Assembly (NCBI RefSeq): GCF_018138085.1 | Contig: NZ_CP073105.1 | Location: 3,472,001 to 3,536,000 of the forward strand | DNA: 64,000 bases | DNA from: Stutzerimonas stutzeri | GTDB taxonomy: Bacteria; Pseudomonadota; Gammaproteobacteria; Pseudomonadales; Pseudomonadaceae | Direction: 5' to 3' | Part shown: in pieces, positions 34,266-43,981 of the stretch | How positions within the stretch are numbered: position 1 is the first letter of the stretch | How the letters are laid out: every line of letters starts with the position of its first letter | Notes under the pieces: generated by a model | What the model saw: only the letters and a program-made list of their open reading frames with translations | Told to the model about the DNA's origin: nothing | Databases searched by the model: none | Made by a program: the position numbers and the translations under genes

Positions 34266-37200
34266 TCAGATATCGCCACGGCGAATCACCCGTTGCGTCA
34301 GGCTGGTGCGGTTGACTGCCAGTTCACCACTGACATCCGCGCCACGATAGACCATGGATGTTTCGTGGTGCACATAGTCGCCGTGACGCTGCGCGCTCAG
34401 CCAGTTGAACGAGCCTACACACAACAGCTCGTCGTCGGCCATGAGGATCTTGCTGTGCACTTTATGGACGATGCGCACCTCGACACTGCGAGCCCTGAGC
34501 GCGGCGATCGCATCCCGGAACTCAGCGATGCGTTGCGGATCACCTTTAGGCTGGGTGCGCTTGATGTCGGTATTGAAGCGTAGGTCGGTATACACGGTGA
34601 CCTGAACGCCGCGCTGCACCGCGTGGCCCATCAGGTCCAGCGCACCACTTTGCTGCATCCATCGTTCGACCACCCAGGGCGTCACGATCTGTACCTGATG
34701 ACGAGCCGTTTCCAGCGTCTGCTTCAAAAAGCCGTCGTGCTCCGCAACGTCATGCAGGTGGATCAGACCGGTACGGGGCGTCTGCAGGTCCTGCCTGGGC
34801 TGCTGCTCGAAGATCAGCTCGCTCGCTGAATCGGCGAACAGAAACTGAGCCAGCAGCCCACGCGGTTTGCCGCCCGGTTGCTGACTGAACAAATCCATGT
34901 CGCCGAACACCAGAAAGCTGTCCTTGGCGCGCGATACCGCCACGTTGAGCATGCTGTCCTTGCGGTCGATGAATTGGCCGTCGGCATGCTTGGAATAGAC
35001 GGCGGAAAAGATCACCACCGGCCGCTCGGCCCCCTGGAAGGAATGAACGGTACCCACCGTCATTTCTCCATCACCCTTTCCGGTGCTGATGCCCAACGCC
35101 GCACACGCCTGGGTGATCGCCTGCGTCTGCGCACCGAATGGCGTGATCACGCCAACGATTTCCCACAGTTCCTTTCCATAGCGTTGTCTCAGATCGGCTT
35201 CGTTCGCCTTGAGCCACGCGGCGATCGTCTGCGCCTCCAGCAGGTTATGGCGACTGCCGCCGTGGCTTTGCTGGCAGATGCCGTCGATGTGCAGATAGCC
35301 AAGCCCAGGCAGGCCGCCTTCCGGTTTCGGGCCCCGGCGCGGTTGCAGCTTGCCCTTGTAGCAAAGGGCGTTGCAGTACTCGATGATCGGGTCGTAACAG
35401 CGGCGGTGCTCGTACAGATACATGCCCCGCGCAAGATCGGGATCGTAGTGATAGCGGCTGGTCGCCTGGGCGATCGCCATGACGCTGCCATTGGCGGCAC
35501 TGCGCCCGCCCTCGCAGAACGCGGCGTAATCGTCGTCCACATTGTCGCGCCCCAGCAAACCCGCGCTGATGAGGTTGCCGATATCGACCGCTGTCGGGAT
35601 CGACCAGATCGGCTCGATCTGCTGGGTATCGCCGATCACCAACGCCTGCCGGGCAAGCGCGAACGAGGGCGCAGCCACCTCGGGCAGGACCTGCCCGGCC
35701 TCATCGACGATCAGCAGATCGATGAAGTCGAGCGCGTAGGCGTCGACGAAGCCGTTGCCATCATGCCGTTTGCAGCGCAACTCCTTCGGCAGCATGAAGA
35801 ACGTGGCAACCAGGCAGGGTGTGAGCTTCATCCAGCGGCGCCAGTTCTGCTCCAGGGTCTTGCGACCGGTCTTGCTGCGGCTTTTGATAATTTCGGGCAG
35901 GTTTTCGGCGACCTCCATCAGCCAGCGCCCTTCCCAGTAATGGGTGGTCAGCAGGAATATTTCGAAGCGCAGGGTCGTGTCCGCCCAGCTGTCGCAATCG
36001 TAGAGGGTGATTTCAGCGGCGGTCTTGTCCACGGGGGTCGGCAATACAGCTATCGCGCTCTGCCAGTTAGCCAGCTGGCGCTGTTCAGCCAGCTGCAGTT
36101 GCTGCGCCTGCTGCAATTGCGCTTCGGCCGTTTTCTGCGCCTTGCTGGCTTGCGCCATAGCGGCGGTCAGCCTCGCCTCGATTTCTCCCACGCTGGCAGC
36201 ACTCTGCAGATCGGACGCGGTTTCGTCGAACTGCAGTTTCGCCAGACGCAGCCGTTTGCCGGCAACCGGGCCAAACCAGCCGAACAAGGTGTAGAGCAGC
36301 GGCTCATGGGCGAGGTAATGCTTGAAACGCGTCAGCATCGCCTGGGCATCAGCCAACTGCTCGGCACAGCTGCGCTGCCGTGCGTCGAGCTGCGCGATAG
36401 CTGCCTTGGGGTCTTCACCCAGCAACGTCCGAATCGCATCGCGCGCCTCGACCAACCTGGCCCAGGCCTGTTCGATACTCGCGAGCTGTTGCTGGCGGCC
36501 GCGGATCGCATCGCGCAGGCGCTCGACCGTGTCCGCAACGCCTGGGCTCTGCATATCCGGGAAGGCATCGGCGGAGTGCGCGAGATAAGCCTGCTGCGCC
36601 TTGTCCAGGTAGTCCTGCGACTCGAGCCCGGTGAAAAAGCTCCGGGTCTGGTAGGTGCGGGACATTTCCGCTTCCGCCGACGCCTTGGGAAAGTACGCGC
36701 CAAAGCTTTTGATATCCGGCAACCAACGGCCTGCGAACGGACCGCTGCCTGCAGAGAAATCCTTGCCGAACGCAGTGATGATGTTGGTCACGGCTTGATT
36801 GTTGGTGGAGCTGGCCACGATGACCGGCGGCTCTCCACCCGCCAACGCGGCCTTGGCCCAAAGCGACGCGACGACCGAAAGCAGTAGCGTGGTCTTGCCG
36901 GTACCGGGCGGCCCGTTGACGGCGAGGATATCGCCGGATCGCCCATTCAGCAGATGGGTCAAACTGTCCCGCTGGGCAGGCGCCAGAGCGTATTCGTCGC
37001 CCGCGTGAGCGAGTCGCTCGGCAAACAGCCCATTGGCCACGAGGCACGGTTCGTCGGGGCTGCGCTCGCGCTGGGCGAAGCGCTCGAACAGCGGCACCGC
37101 TGGCCTGGTATCACGCAGATGGTCGTAGAGCGCAACGATATTGCGGCTGAAGCCCTCGACCTTCTCCTCCTTGAACAGGTAGCCGAAGTCAGCCAACTCG

Positions 37201-37772
37201 AAGCCGTCCGCCTTGCCGTCCCATCCGCCGCTGACTTCGCGGAACATCTTCATGCAGAACTGCAGATATTCGCGCCAGTTGGCCTGATGCTGATCGTCGC
37301 TCAGGGCTTCGGCATCTACAGGCGGGTCGAACCGTTTGCCATCGTCGGCGGACAGAAACGCATCCAGATCGACCTGCGCGCCAATGGCGAAGTTGTCTCG
37401 GTCCAGCGGTTCGAGAATGTCGCGCGGCATCATGGTTTGCGCGCTCGGATGCAGCCGACCATCTCGACTGACCGAGACCTGGCAGATCACTGGCGTGATG
37501 ATCGCCGGTAGCCCGTTGCGAACCCGGCCATGCTCGCGGCGGGCCCGGAAAACCCACGGGCGCAGGGTGATGTCGACAAACGGGGTGTCGTCGGGCTCGC
37601 TCGCGAACAGCTGATTGACCAGCCCTTCGGGCAGGCAACCCGAGGCGAGGGATTCGGCCGGCAGGGCGAGGAGTTTTTCAGCCTGGCTGAGGGACAGGGC
37701 ACCGTTGCCGTTTTCGGCATCAGCCAGCGAGTTTCGCCAGTAGTTGGCAAGTTTGAACGCGTAATCATTCAT
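34266..37772 (-). CDS. SF1 (COG1112-type) helicase fused to PLD nuclease; Mokosh type II-like
   Basis: 1168 aa from the ATG at 37772; a TTG four codons earlier lies just after GAGGTG and is an alternative. N-terminal about 270 residues of unknown fold; helicase Walker A GPPGTGKTT (287-295); a long insertion predicted as coiled coil (about 415-575, rich in Gln, Ala, Leu); motif II VDEAGQ (689-694); motif III GDTQQIEP (714-721); motif V TVHSFQGAE (908-916); motif VI NVAVSRAK (943-950). The last about 170 residues form one phospholipase-D domain with HSKILMAD (His1106, Lys1108, Asp1113) and GSFNW. A single-gene helicase plus PLD is the described design of Mokosh type II phage defence (MkoC). Codon use resembles the chromosome. 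Alternative: a DNA-repair helicase-nuclease. Confidence 0.82.
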   Translation of the reverse strand: MNDYAFKLANYWRNSLADAENGNGALSLSQAEKLLALPAESLASGCLPEGLVNQLFASEPDDTPFVDITLRPWVFRARREHGRVRNGLPAIITPVICQVSVSRDGRLHPSAQTMMPRDILEPLDRDNFAIGAQVDLDAFLSADDGKRFDPPVDAEALSDDQHQANWREYLQFCMKMFREVSGGWDGKADGFELADFGYLFKEEKVEGFSRNIVALYDHLRDTRPAVPLFERFAQRERSPDEPCLVANGLFAERLAHAGDEYALAPAQRDSLTHLLNGRSGDILAVNGPPGTGKTTLLLSVVASLWAKAALAGGEPPVIVASSTNNQAVTNIITAFGKDFSAGSGPFAGRWLPDIKSFGAYFPKASAEAEMSRTYQTRSFFTGLESQDYLDKAQQAYLAHSADAFPDMQSPGVADTVERLRDAIRGRQQQLASIEQAWARLVEARDAIRTLLGEDPKAAIAQLDARQRSCAEQLADAQAMLTRFKHYLAHEPLLYTLFGWFGPVAGKRLRLAKLQFDETASDLQSAASVGEIEARLTAAMAQASKAQKTAEAQLQQAQQLQLAEQRQLANWQSAIAVLPTPVDKTAAEITLYDCDSWADTTLRFEIFLLTTHYWEGRWLMEVAENLPEIIKSRSKTGRKTLEQNWRRWMKLTPCLVATFFMLPKELRCKRHDGNGFVDAYALDFIDLLIVDEAGQVLPEVAAPSFALARQALVIGDTQQIEPIWSIPTAVDIGNLISAGLLGRDNVDDDYAAFCEGGRSAANGSVMAIAQATSRYHYDPDLARGMYLYEHRRCYDPIIEYCNALCYKGKLQPRRGPKPEGGLPGLGYLHIDGICQQSHGGSRHNLLEAQTIAAWLKANEADLRQRYGKELWEIVGVITPFGAQTQAITQACAALGISTGKGDGEMTVGTVHSFQGAERPVVIFSAVYSKHADGQFIDRKDSMLNVAVSRAKDSFLVFGDMDLFSQQPGGKPRGLLAQFLFADSASELIFEQQPRQDLQTPRTGLIHLHDVAEHDGFLKQTLETARHQVQIVTPWVVERWMQQSGALDLMGHAVQRGVQVTVYTDLRFNTDIKRTQPKGDPQRIAEFRDAIAALRARSVEVRIVHKVHSKILMADDELLCVGSFNWLSAQRHGDYVHHETSMVYRGADVSGELAVNRTSLTQRVIRRGDI

Positions 37773-38045
37773 CGTCGACGTCAACGCACCTCTGATGCAG
37801 CGGGACAGAAAGGTTTAAAAGGCGGTTCGAGCGTAGCGGCTCGCGCACGCGATGGCCAATCGGAAGGGCGAAGTAACCGCTCTAGCATAAGGGTTGGAGC
37901 ATTCCGTCGTGGCGGACACGATCGGCACAGGATCGGCTATCTCGGACATATCCGGGATCCTGAGCCGCAGCCGGTCAGCGACGAGGCCGCACGGCTCCCG
38001 CTGTTGGGCTATAAAGAGTGCGGCAGCCACGCCGGAGGAGACGCC
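37773..38045. other. Divergent intergenic region
   Basis: 273 bp between the helicase-PLD gene and the lyase-like gene. Nothing definite seen; both promoters must lie here. Confidence 0.4.
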
Positions 38046-38885
38046 ATGACCCGACCTACCGTGAGCGAAAAACGCGCGACGTTTCGCGAGATGCACCGTG
38101 CGGGGTGCTTTCTGCTGCCCAATCCCTGGGACGCCGCCGGCGCCCGTCTGCTCGAGCAGCTCGGCTACCGGGCCCTGGCGACCACCAGCTCGGGCTATGC
38201 CTGGTCGCAAGGGCTGGCGGACGGCCAACTGTCACGCGCCGATACCCTGGCGCACCTGCGTTATATGGCGGCCATCAGCGATTTGCCGATCAACGCGGAC
38301 TTCGAGAGCGGTTTCGGGCGTACCCCGGAAGAGGTTTTCGAAAGCGTCAGCCTGGCGGTGGACACCGGCGTGGCGGGCCTGTCCGTCGAGGATTCGACCG
38401 GCGACCCTGACCAACCCGTGCGCGACAAGGCGCAAGCCGTGGAGCGCTTGCAAGCGGCGCGCGCCGCCATCGACGCTCTCGGCGGCGACACCCTGCTGGT
38501 GGCGCGCGCGGAAAATCACTTCATGGGGCGTAACGACTTCGACGATACCGTCGAACGCCTGCTCGCCTATTCGCAGGCCGGCGCGGACTGCTTGTACGCG
38601 CCAGGCCTCAGGACCCGGGAGGAGATCCAGACGGTGGTCAGCGCCGTCGCGCCCAAGCCGGTGAACGTGCTGATCGGCTGGAGCAGCGAGCTGACGGTCG
38701 AGGCGCTGGCCGAGCTAGGCGTGCGTCGTATCAGCGTCGGCGGGGCCTTGGCCCGCGCCGCCTGGGGCGGCTTCATGAGCGCAGCGCGGACGATGATCGA
38801 GCAAGGTCGTTTCGATGGCTTGCGCGATGCGCTATCGGGTGCGGAACTCGATGAACGGCTGCGCTCGAACAGGTCCGGTAACTGA
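38046..38885 (+). CDS. Isocitrate lyase/PEP mutase-family enzyme
   Basis: 279 aa; the start at 38046 has GGAGGAG six bases upstream. PEP mutase/isocitrate lyase barrel: FLLPNPWDAAGARLLEQLGY, ATTSSGYAWSQG, Mg-binding acidic residues in NADFESGFG and SVEDSTGD, and VARAENHFMGR. This is the pseudomonad subgroup of oxaloacetate decarboxylase or 2-methylisocitrate-lyase-like proteins; it lacks the KKCGH loop of true isocitrate lyases. Likely a C-C lyase or decarboxylase on a small alpha-keto acid. No genes around it refine this. Confidence 0.82.
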   Translation: MTRPTVSEKRATFREMHRAGCFLLPNPWDAAGARLLEQLGYRALATTSSGYAWSQGLADGQLSRADTLAHLRYMAAISDLPINADFESGFGRTPEEVFESVSLAVDTGVAGLSVEDSTGDPDQPVRDKAQAVERLQAARAAIDALGGDTLLVARAENHFMGRNDFDDTVERLLAYSQAGADCLYAPGLRTREEIQTVVSAVAPKPVNVLIGWSSELTVEALAELGVRRISVGGALARAAWGGFMSAARTMIEQGRFDGLRDALSGAELDERLRSNRSGN

Positions 38886-38974
38886 AACCGCGGCAGTACC
38901 CGCAATCACTACCGGCACGTCCCCGCGTCACCCAGGGCAATGTCGATCACCTACGGTACAAATTCAGGACAGGC

Positions 38975-40282
38975 TTAGGGGCTACGGGGGTCGGTTTCAC
39001 TACGCCAGCGCTCGATATGCCCGGCGAGCAGATCGGCAATGGGCAGGCACGCGCCGAGCCGGTAGAGGTTCCAGTAATGCCCTTCCAGCGTACGGTTGAC
39101 CAGTAGCGTGCCGGAGGCTGGCTGCAGACTGCCGAGCGCGGACATCACCAGCGGAAACAGCTCGACCAGTTGCTGGTGCAGCGATGCGCCGCGGAAGTCC
39201 CACTGGGCACCGGGCTGGAGCAGGGGGTGCAGCAGCTGGTGGATACGACGGTACAGCCCATGCGGCGGCACGCTGCCGGGCTGGCGTCCGCCGAGCGCCT
39301 GGAAGCCCGCCTCCAGCGCCTCGCTGGAGGGGCCGCGCAGCGCATCGAAGAGCTGCACGTAGGCCCGCAACAAGGGCGTCGACAGTGGCACGACGGCGCC
39401 GAAGTCATAGACCACCAGCTCCCCCGCCTCACGCCAGGCGAGGTTGCCCGGGTGCGGGTCGGCATGCAGCAGCCCCATCCCGAAGGCCTGTTCGGCCAGC
39501 CACCGACAGAGGGTTTCGGCGAGCTGCTGGCGCGTGTCGGCGGTGGCCAGGTCGACCTCGTTCATCGACCGTCCCGGCAGTTCCTGCTGCACCAGCACCC
39601 CCGGACGGCACAGCTCCGTCGCGACAAATGGAATGTCCACGCCCGGCCACTCGGCGAAATGCGCACCGAAGCGCTCGGCGCTGCGCCGTTCGGCGTCGTA
39701 ATCGAGTTCCTGCTCGATGGCGTGTTGCAGTTCGCGGTAGACCGACTCGAGTCGCGCCGCCGGCGTGCCGAACAGGCGTCCGAGGGGCATCAGGCGCCGC
39801 AGCTGGCGCAGGTCGGCGTCGCAGATCGCACGGATGCCGGGATACTGGATCTTCATGATCAGCGCCCGCCCCTGCCGGTCGCGGGCGCGGTGGACCTGGC
39901 CCAGCGACGCGGCCGCCGCGGGCCGGTGCTCGATGGATTCGAACAGCTGATCGAGCTGGCCGTCGTAGAGCCGTTGCAGATGCGCTTCCAGCGAGGCGAA
40001 CGGCAGCGACGGGACCTGATTCTGCAGACGGGCCAGCGCCGCGTTGATCGGCGGCGGCAAAACGTCCTGCCACTGCGACGCCTGCTGGCCGAGCTTGAGT
40101 ACCGGACCTTTCATCTGCCCCAGGGTGTCGCCCAGCAGCGCACCGACCGGTGCCCAGTCGACACGCGAGGCGCCGGGGGTGATGCGCTGCACCAGCAGAT
40201 TGCCGGCGATGCGCGCACCCGTGCCGCCCAGATGCAGAAAGCGCCCCAACGCCGAGGCCGACGGTCGTGAGAATCGAGACAT
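38975..40282 (-). CDS. ABC1/UbiB-family atypical kinase
   Basis: 435 aa from the ATG at 40282 (MSRFSRPSA). All ABC1 (ADCK/AarF) marks are present: KxGQ motif in KGPVLKLGQQASQW, the Ala-rich nucleotide loop AAASLGQVHRA, Lys in ALIMKIQYPG, HADPHPGN catalytic loop and YDFG. These proteins bind ATP and support ubiquinone or other lipid metabolism; the canonical UbiB of proteobacteria has two C-terminal membrane helices, which I do not see here, so this is more likely a second, soluble ABC1 protein. Stands alone. Confidence 0.88.
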   Translation of the reverse strand: MSRFSRPSASALGRFLHLGGTGARIAGNLLVQRITPGASRVDWAPVGALLGDTLGQMKGPVLKLGQQASQWQDVLPPPINAALARLQNQVPSLPFASLEAHLQRLYDGQLDQLFESIEHRPAAAASLGQVHRARDRQGRALIMKIQYPGIRAICDADLRQLRRLMPLGRLFGTPAARLESVYRELQHAIEQELDYDAERRSAERFGAHFAEWPGVDIPFVATELCRPGVLVQQELPGRSMNEVDLATADTRQQLAETLCRWLAEQAFGMGLLHADPHPGNLAWREAGELVVYDFGAVVPLSTPLLRAYVQLFDALRGPSSEALEAGFQALGGRQPGSVPPHGLYRRIHQLLHPLLQPGAQWDFRGASLHQQLVELFPLVMSALGSLQPASGTLLVNRTLEGHYWNLYRLGACLPIADLLAGHIERWRSETDPRSP

Positions 40283-40665
40283 GCAGATTACCCGCAGTGG
40301 CCAAGCGTCGATCATGGGCCAGCAGGCCTGACTATCCAAGCGCCAGCGAATTGCAAGCTGTTGCAACCGGGAGGGCGTCTATTCGACAAGGCCTCGCGAT
40401 CACGCACCTTAAATAGCTGTCATATTGCTAGCATGCGGAACGGCACGGCAGTTGCCGAGTCCGATGTCAGGCTACGCCCCTGGATCGGGCGCCTGCCGAC
40501 CGCAACACTGGGCCTCGGCGCTGCTTATGGCGATCCGCCAAGGGTTCTTGCCCGAGCGCCTAACCGGCCTTTACGGGCGTGTCCCGACTGCGGCGCACCC
40601 ACGCCCGACGTCGCGGAACAGAGATACGCTGCCTGCCCCGGCAGACGCGGCGTAAGGAGTACTGG
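40283..40665. other. Divergent intergenic region upstream of the KaiC-like gene
   Basis: 383 bp; no gene supported. Two TTGCAA palindromes ten bases apart (40351-40356 and 40361-40366) lie close to the ABC1-kinase start; meaning unknown. The rightward promoter for the kaiC-kinase pair must be here but no clear -35/-10 was recognised. Confidence 0.35.
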
Positions 40666-42189
40666 ATGAACGATTTCGATGAGAGCCGTATGGCGGCGGG
40701 CGAGGAAGATCGGCGCATTTCCACCGGCAGCGAAGGCCTCGACGACATCCTCGGCGGCGGCCTGGATCCCAATCGGATGTATCTCTACGAGGGCAGCCCC
40801 GGTTCGGGCAAGACCACCATCGCCTTGCAGTTTCTCCTCGAGGGCGTGCGCCATGGCGAGCGGGTGCTCTACGTGACGCTGTCGGAGACCAAGCGCGAAC
40901 TGGAACTGGTCGCCAAGCGCCACGGCTGGACGCTCGAGGGCATCGATGTTTTCGAACTGGTGACGCCCGAGAACACGCTCGATCCCGAGCTCGAACTGAC
41001 CGTGCTGCATCCGGCGGAAATGGAGCTGAGCGAAACGACCAAACAGGTCTTCGACCGTGTCAGCGAGACCAATCCGACCCGGGTCATCTTCGACAGCCTG
41101 TCGGAGATGCGTCTGCTGGCACAGAGTCCGCTGCGTTATCGCCGACAGGTACTGGCGATCAAGCACTTTTTCACCACCCGTCGCTGCACGGTGATCCTGC
41201 TCGACGACCAGACGTCCGAAAGCGGTGATCTTCAGCTTCACTCCATTTCCCACGGCGTGGTGAAGCTCGAGCAGCTGGCCATCGACTATGGCGCTGAGCG
41301 CCGCCGTCTGCGCGTCATCAAGATGCGCGGCATCCAGTTCCGCGGCGGTTATCACGACTTCACGATCAAAAAAGGCGGGCTGGCGATCTACCCGCGCCTG
41401 ATTGCCGCTGAGCACCACTCCCCGTTCGTCGGCGAACTCACTTCCAGCGGCAACGACAAGCTGGACCAGATGCTGGGCGGCGGACTGGAACGCGGCACCA
41501 ATGCGCTGTTCATCGGAGCGGCCGGCGTCGGTAAGTCCTCGCTTGCCCTGGCCTACGCCGATGCGGCCTGCAGACGCGGCGAACAGGCGGCGTTCTTCAT
41601 CTTCGACGAAGGCATCGGTACGCTGCTGGCGCGCGGCCGGGCGCTCGGGTTGGATCTGCAACCCTGGATCGACAACGGCCTGCTGCATCTGCAACAGGTC
41701 GATCCCGCCGAGCTGTCGCCCGGTGAGTTCACCGCCGCGGTGCGCCATAGCGTCGAGGTGAAGAAGGCGCAGCTGGTGGTGATGGACAGCCTCAACGGGT
41801 ATCTGAACGCCATGCCGGACGGCCGCTTCCTGATCCTGCAGATGCATGAGCTGCTGAGCTATCTCGGCCAGAAAGGCGTGATCAGCGTGATGGTGCTGGC
41901 TCAGCATGGCCTGGTTGGCCCGATGGATACGCCTATCGATATCAGCTACCTCAGTGATGCGGTTATCATGCTGCGCTATTTCGAACACGCCGGTGTGGTG
42001 CGACGTGCGCTGTCGGTGGTCAAGAAGCGCAGCGGACGTCACGAAGACACCATAAGGGAGTTTCGCCTGGGTGCCTCCGGCATCAAGGTCGGACCGCCGC
42101 TCACGCACTTCACCGGTATATTCTCGGGCACGCCGCACTACACCGGCGATGCGACTCCTCTCATGAAAGACGAGCATGACGACGCCTAA
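40666..42189 (+). CDS. KaiC-like double-domain ATPase
   Basis: 507 aa; AAGGAG eight bases before the ATG at 40666. Two RecA-like KaiC domains: CI with GSPGSGKTT (43-51), CII with GAAGVGKSS (about 284-292). The catalytic acid pair of CII reads Asp-Glu (FIFDEG). In the strand that holds the phosphorylated Ser-Thr pair of cyanobacterial KaiC, this protein has Ser427-Tyr428 (DISYLSDAV), so the two-step phosphate cycle would be altered. No kaiA or kaiB nearby. Overlaps a hybrid histidine kinase gene by 14 bases, so the two are co-expressed. Non-circadian KaiC proteins of this kind have been linked to stress or signal control. Confidence 0.88.
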   Translation: MNDFDESRMAAGEEDRRISTGSEGLDDILGGGLDPNRMYLYEGSPGSGKTTIALQFLLEGVRHGERVLYVTLSETKRELELVAKRHGWTLEGIDVFELVTPENTLDPELELTVLHPAEMELSETTKQVFDRVSETNPTRVIFDSLSEMRLLAQSPLRYRRQVLAIKHFFTTRRCTVILLDDQTSESGDLQLHSISHGVVKLEQLAIDYGAERRRLRVIKMRGIQFRGGYHDFTIKKGGLAIYPRLIAAEHHSPFVGELTSSGNDKLDQMLGGGLERGTNALFIGAAGVGKSSLALAYADAACRRGEQAAFFIFDEGIGTLLARGRALGLDLQPWIDNGLLHLQQVDPAELSPGEFTAAVRHSVEVKKAQLVVMDSLNGYLNAMPDGRFLILQMHELLSYLGQKGVISVMVLAQHGLVGPMDTPIDISYLSDAVIMLRYFEHAGVVRRALSVVKKRSGRHEDTIREFRLGASGIKVGPPLTHFTGIFSGTPHYTGDATPLMKDEHDDA

Positions 42190-43879
42190 GCGAGACAGCC
42201 CTTTAGTAGTCGTCTTCGCCCCCATCGGCCGGGATGGCCCTGCCGCGGCCGATGTGTTGCGCCGCAGCGGCATGCAGGCCGAGGTGTGTCACAGCCTGGC
42301 TGAAGTGCTGGAGCGCGCCGAACGCGATGCCGATGCGGTGTTCATCGCCGAAGAGGCCCTGTTCGGGCAGGATCTCCAGGACCTCGGCAACTGGGTCGAC
42401 CAGCAGCCGGCCTGGTCCGATTTTCCGTTCGTGGTGCTGACCAGCAAGCATCGACAGCCGGCGGTCAGCGCGTGGCGTCAACGCATGGTCGCGATCCTGC
42501 GCAACGTTTCGCTGCTGGAACGCCCGGTACAGAGCATCACCCTGTCCAGCGCGCTGCTGGCTGCCGTTCGCGGGCGTCTTCGGCAATACGAAGTGCGCGC
42601 CTTGATCGAGGCCCGCGAACAGGCTTCGCACGAGCTCGAAGCCCTCGTGGTCGAGCGCACCCGCGCGCTGGAGCAGGCCAACCTGGAACTGCGCACCCAG
42701 ATGGACGAGCGTGCGCATATCGAAGAAACCCTGCGGCAGACGCAAAAAATCGAAGCCATCGGCCAGCTCACCGGCGGCATCGCCCATGATTTCAACAACC
42801 TGCTCATGGTCATCTCCGGCGGGCTCGACATGCTCGACCGCCGCGCCGATCCGGAACGGCGCAAGCGCCTGATGGACGGCATGCGCCAGGCGGCCCAACG
42901 AGGCTCGGCCCTGACCCGTCAGTTGCTGGCCTTTTCCCGCCGCCAGTCCCTGGCACCCGAGCCGGTGGACCTGGCCCAGCGCATCAGCCAGATGCGCGAA
43001 CTGCTAGACCGCAGCCTGCGCGGTGACGTGCATGTGAAACAGGAGTTCGCGCCGGATCTGTGGCCGGTCGAGGTCGATCCGGGCGAGCTGGAGCTGGTGA
43101 TCCTCAACCTGGCGGTCAATGCCCGCGACGCCATGCCCGAGGGTGGCTCTATCCTGCTGCAGGCCCGGAATGCACCGAACGAGCAGGTGCTGGGCCGGCG
43201 TGGCGACTTCGTCCGGCTCGCGGTGATCGACACCGGCACCGGCATCCCGGTGGAGGTTCGCAACCGGGTCTTCGACCCCTTCTTCACTACCAAGGAAATC
43301 GGCAAGGGTTCCGGGCTCGGACTTGCCCAGGTCTATGGGTTCGCCCGGCAGTCCGGCGGTTCGGTGTGGATCGACACCGACTGCGTTCAGGGCACCAGCG
43401 TGGTGATGCTGCTGCCGCGCGCCACCAGCATGCCGAGCCGGGCCAAGGAGCAGGCGCAGGTCGACGAGGCCGTCGACGTGTCGGCCGGCAACGTGCTGCT
43501 GGTCGATGACGACGTCGAAGTGGCGGCGCTGGTGGGCGAAATGCTCGAGCACCTCGGCTATCAGGTAACCCATGCCGCTAGCGCCGCCGCCGCGCTGGGT
43601 GCGCTGGCCAACGGTCGCAGTGTCGACATCGTGTTTTCCGACGTGATGATGCCCGGCGGCATGAATGGCCTGGAACTGGCGCGTGAAATCCGCGCCCGGC
43701 GGTTCGACGTGCCGGTGCTGCTGACCAGTGGCTACGCCGACGCGGTCAAGCATTCCGCCGAAGCCGAAGGCGTGCAGATCCTGGCCAAGCCCTATCGGCT
43801 GGAAGAACTCGCCGCTGCACTCATGGCCGCGCTGGAACGCGTCCAGGCCGCCCCAGCTTCCGAGCGCATTCAGGGCTAG
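42176..43879 (+). CDS. Hybrid histidine kinase with receiver domain
   Basis: 567 aa. N-terminal about 125 residues form a receiver-like region (FAPIGRDGPAAADVLRRSGM) without a clear phospho-Asp, then a coiled linker (REQASHELEALVVERTRALE), the HisKA H-box with His204 (TGGIAHDFNNLL), ATPase motifs NLAVNARDAMP, DTGTGIP and GKGSGLGLAQVYGF, and a C-terminal receiver with Asp489 (IVFSDVMMPGG). No membrane segment, so a cytoplasmic sensor. The start overlaps the kaiC-like gene by 14 bases, a strong sign that the two act together: KaiC state probably feeds the kinase. No separate output regulator nearby. Confidence 0.9.
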   Translation: MTTPKRDSPLVVVFAPIGRDGPAAADVLRRSGMQAEVCHSLAEVLERAERDADAVFIAEEALFGQDLQDLGNWVDQQPAWSDFPFVVLTSKHRQPAVSAWRQRMVAILRNVSLLERPVQSITLSSALLAAVRGRLRQYEVRALIEAREQASHELEALVVERTRALEQANLELRTQMDERAHIEETLRQTQKIEAIGQLTGGIAHDFNNLLMVISGGLDMLDRRADPERRKRLMDGMRQAAQRGSALTRQLLAFSRRQSLAPEPVDLAQRISQMRELLDRSLRGDVHVKQEFAPDLWPVEVDPGELELVILNLAVNARDAMPEGGSILLQARNAPNEQVLGRRGDFVRLAVIDTGTGIPVEVRNRVFDPFFTTKEIGKGSGLGLAQVYGFARQSGGSVWIDTDCVQGTSVVMLLPRATSMPSRAKEQAQVDEAVDVSAGNVLLVDDDVEVAALVGEMLEHLGYQVTHAASAAAALGALANGRSVDIVFSDVMMPGGMNGLELAREIRARRFDVPVLLTSGYADAVKHSAEAEGVQILAKPYRLEELAAALMAALERVQAAPASERIQG

Positions 43880-43981
43880 CCGAACTAAGCGAGACTCCGA
43901 CCGTCGAAACGGCAGCCTTGACGCCCACGCGCCGATCCCGGGCCGCTTGGCGTTCGTCCGCAGCCATCGAAAGGTCCCGCC

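Noticed and set aside
34878..36887. 669-codon frame on the plus strand within the helicase-PLD gene
   Set aside because: Shadow frame; the opposite strand carries all helicase motifs in order.
40525..42273. Long antisense frame over the KaiC-like gene
   Set aside because: No recognisable domain, low-complexity composition, and fully inside a well-supported gene.
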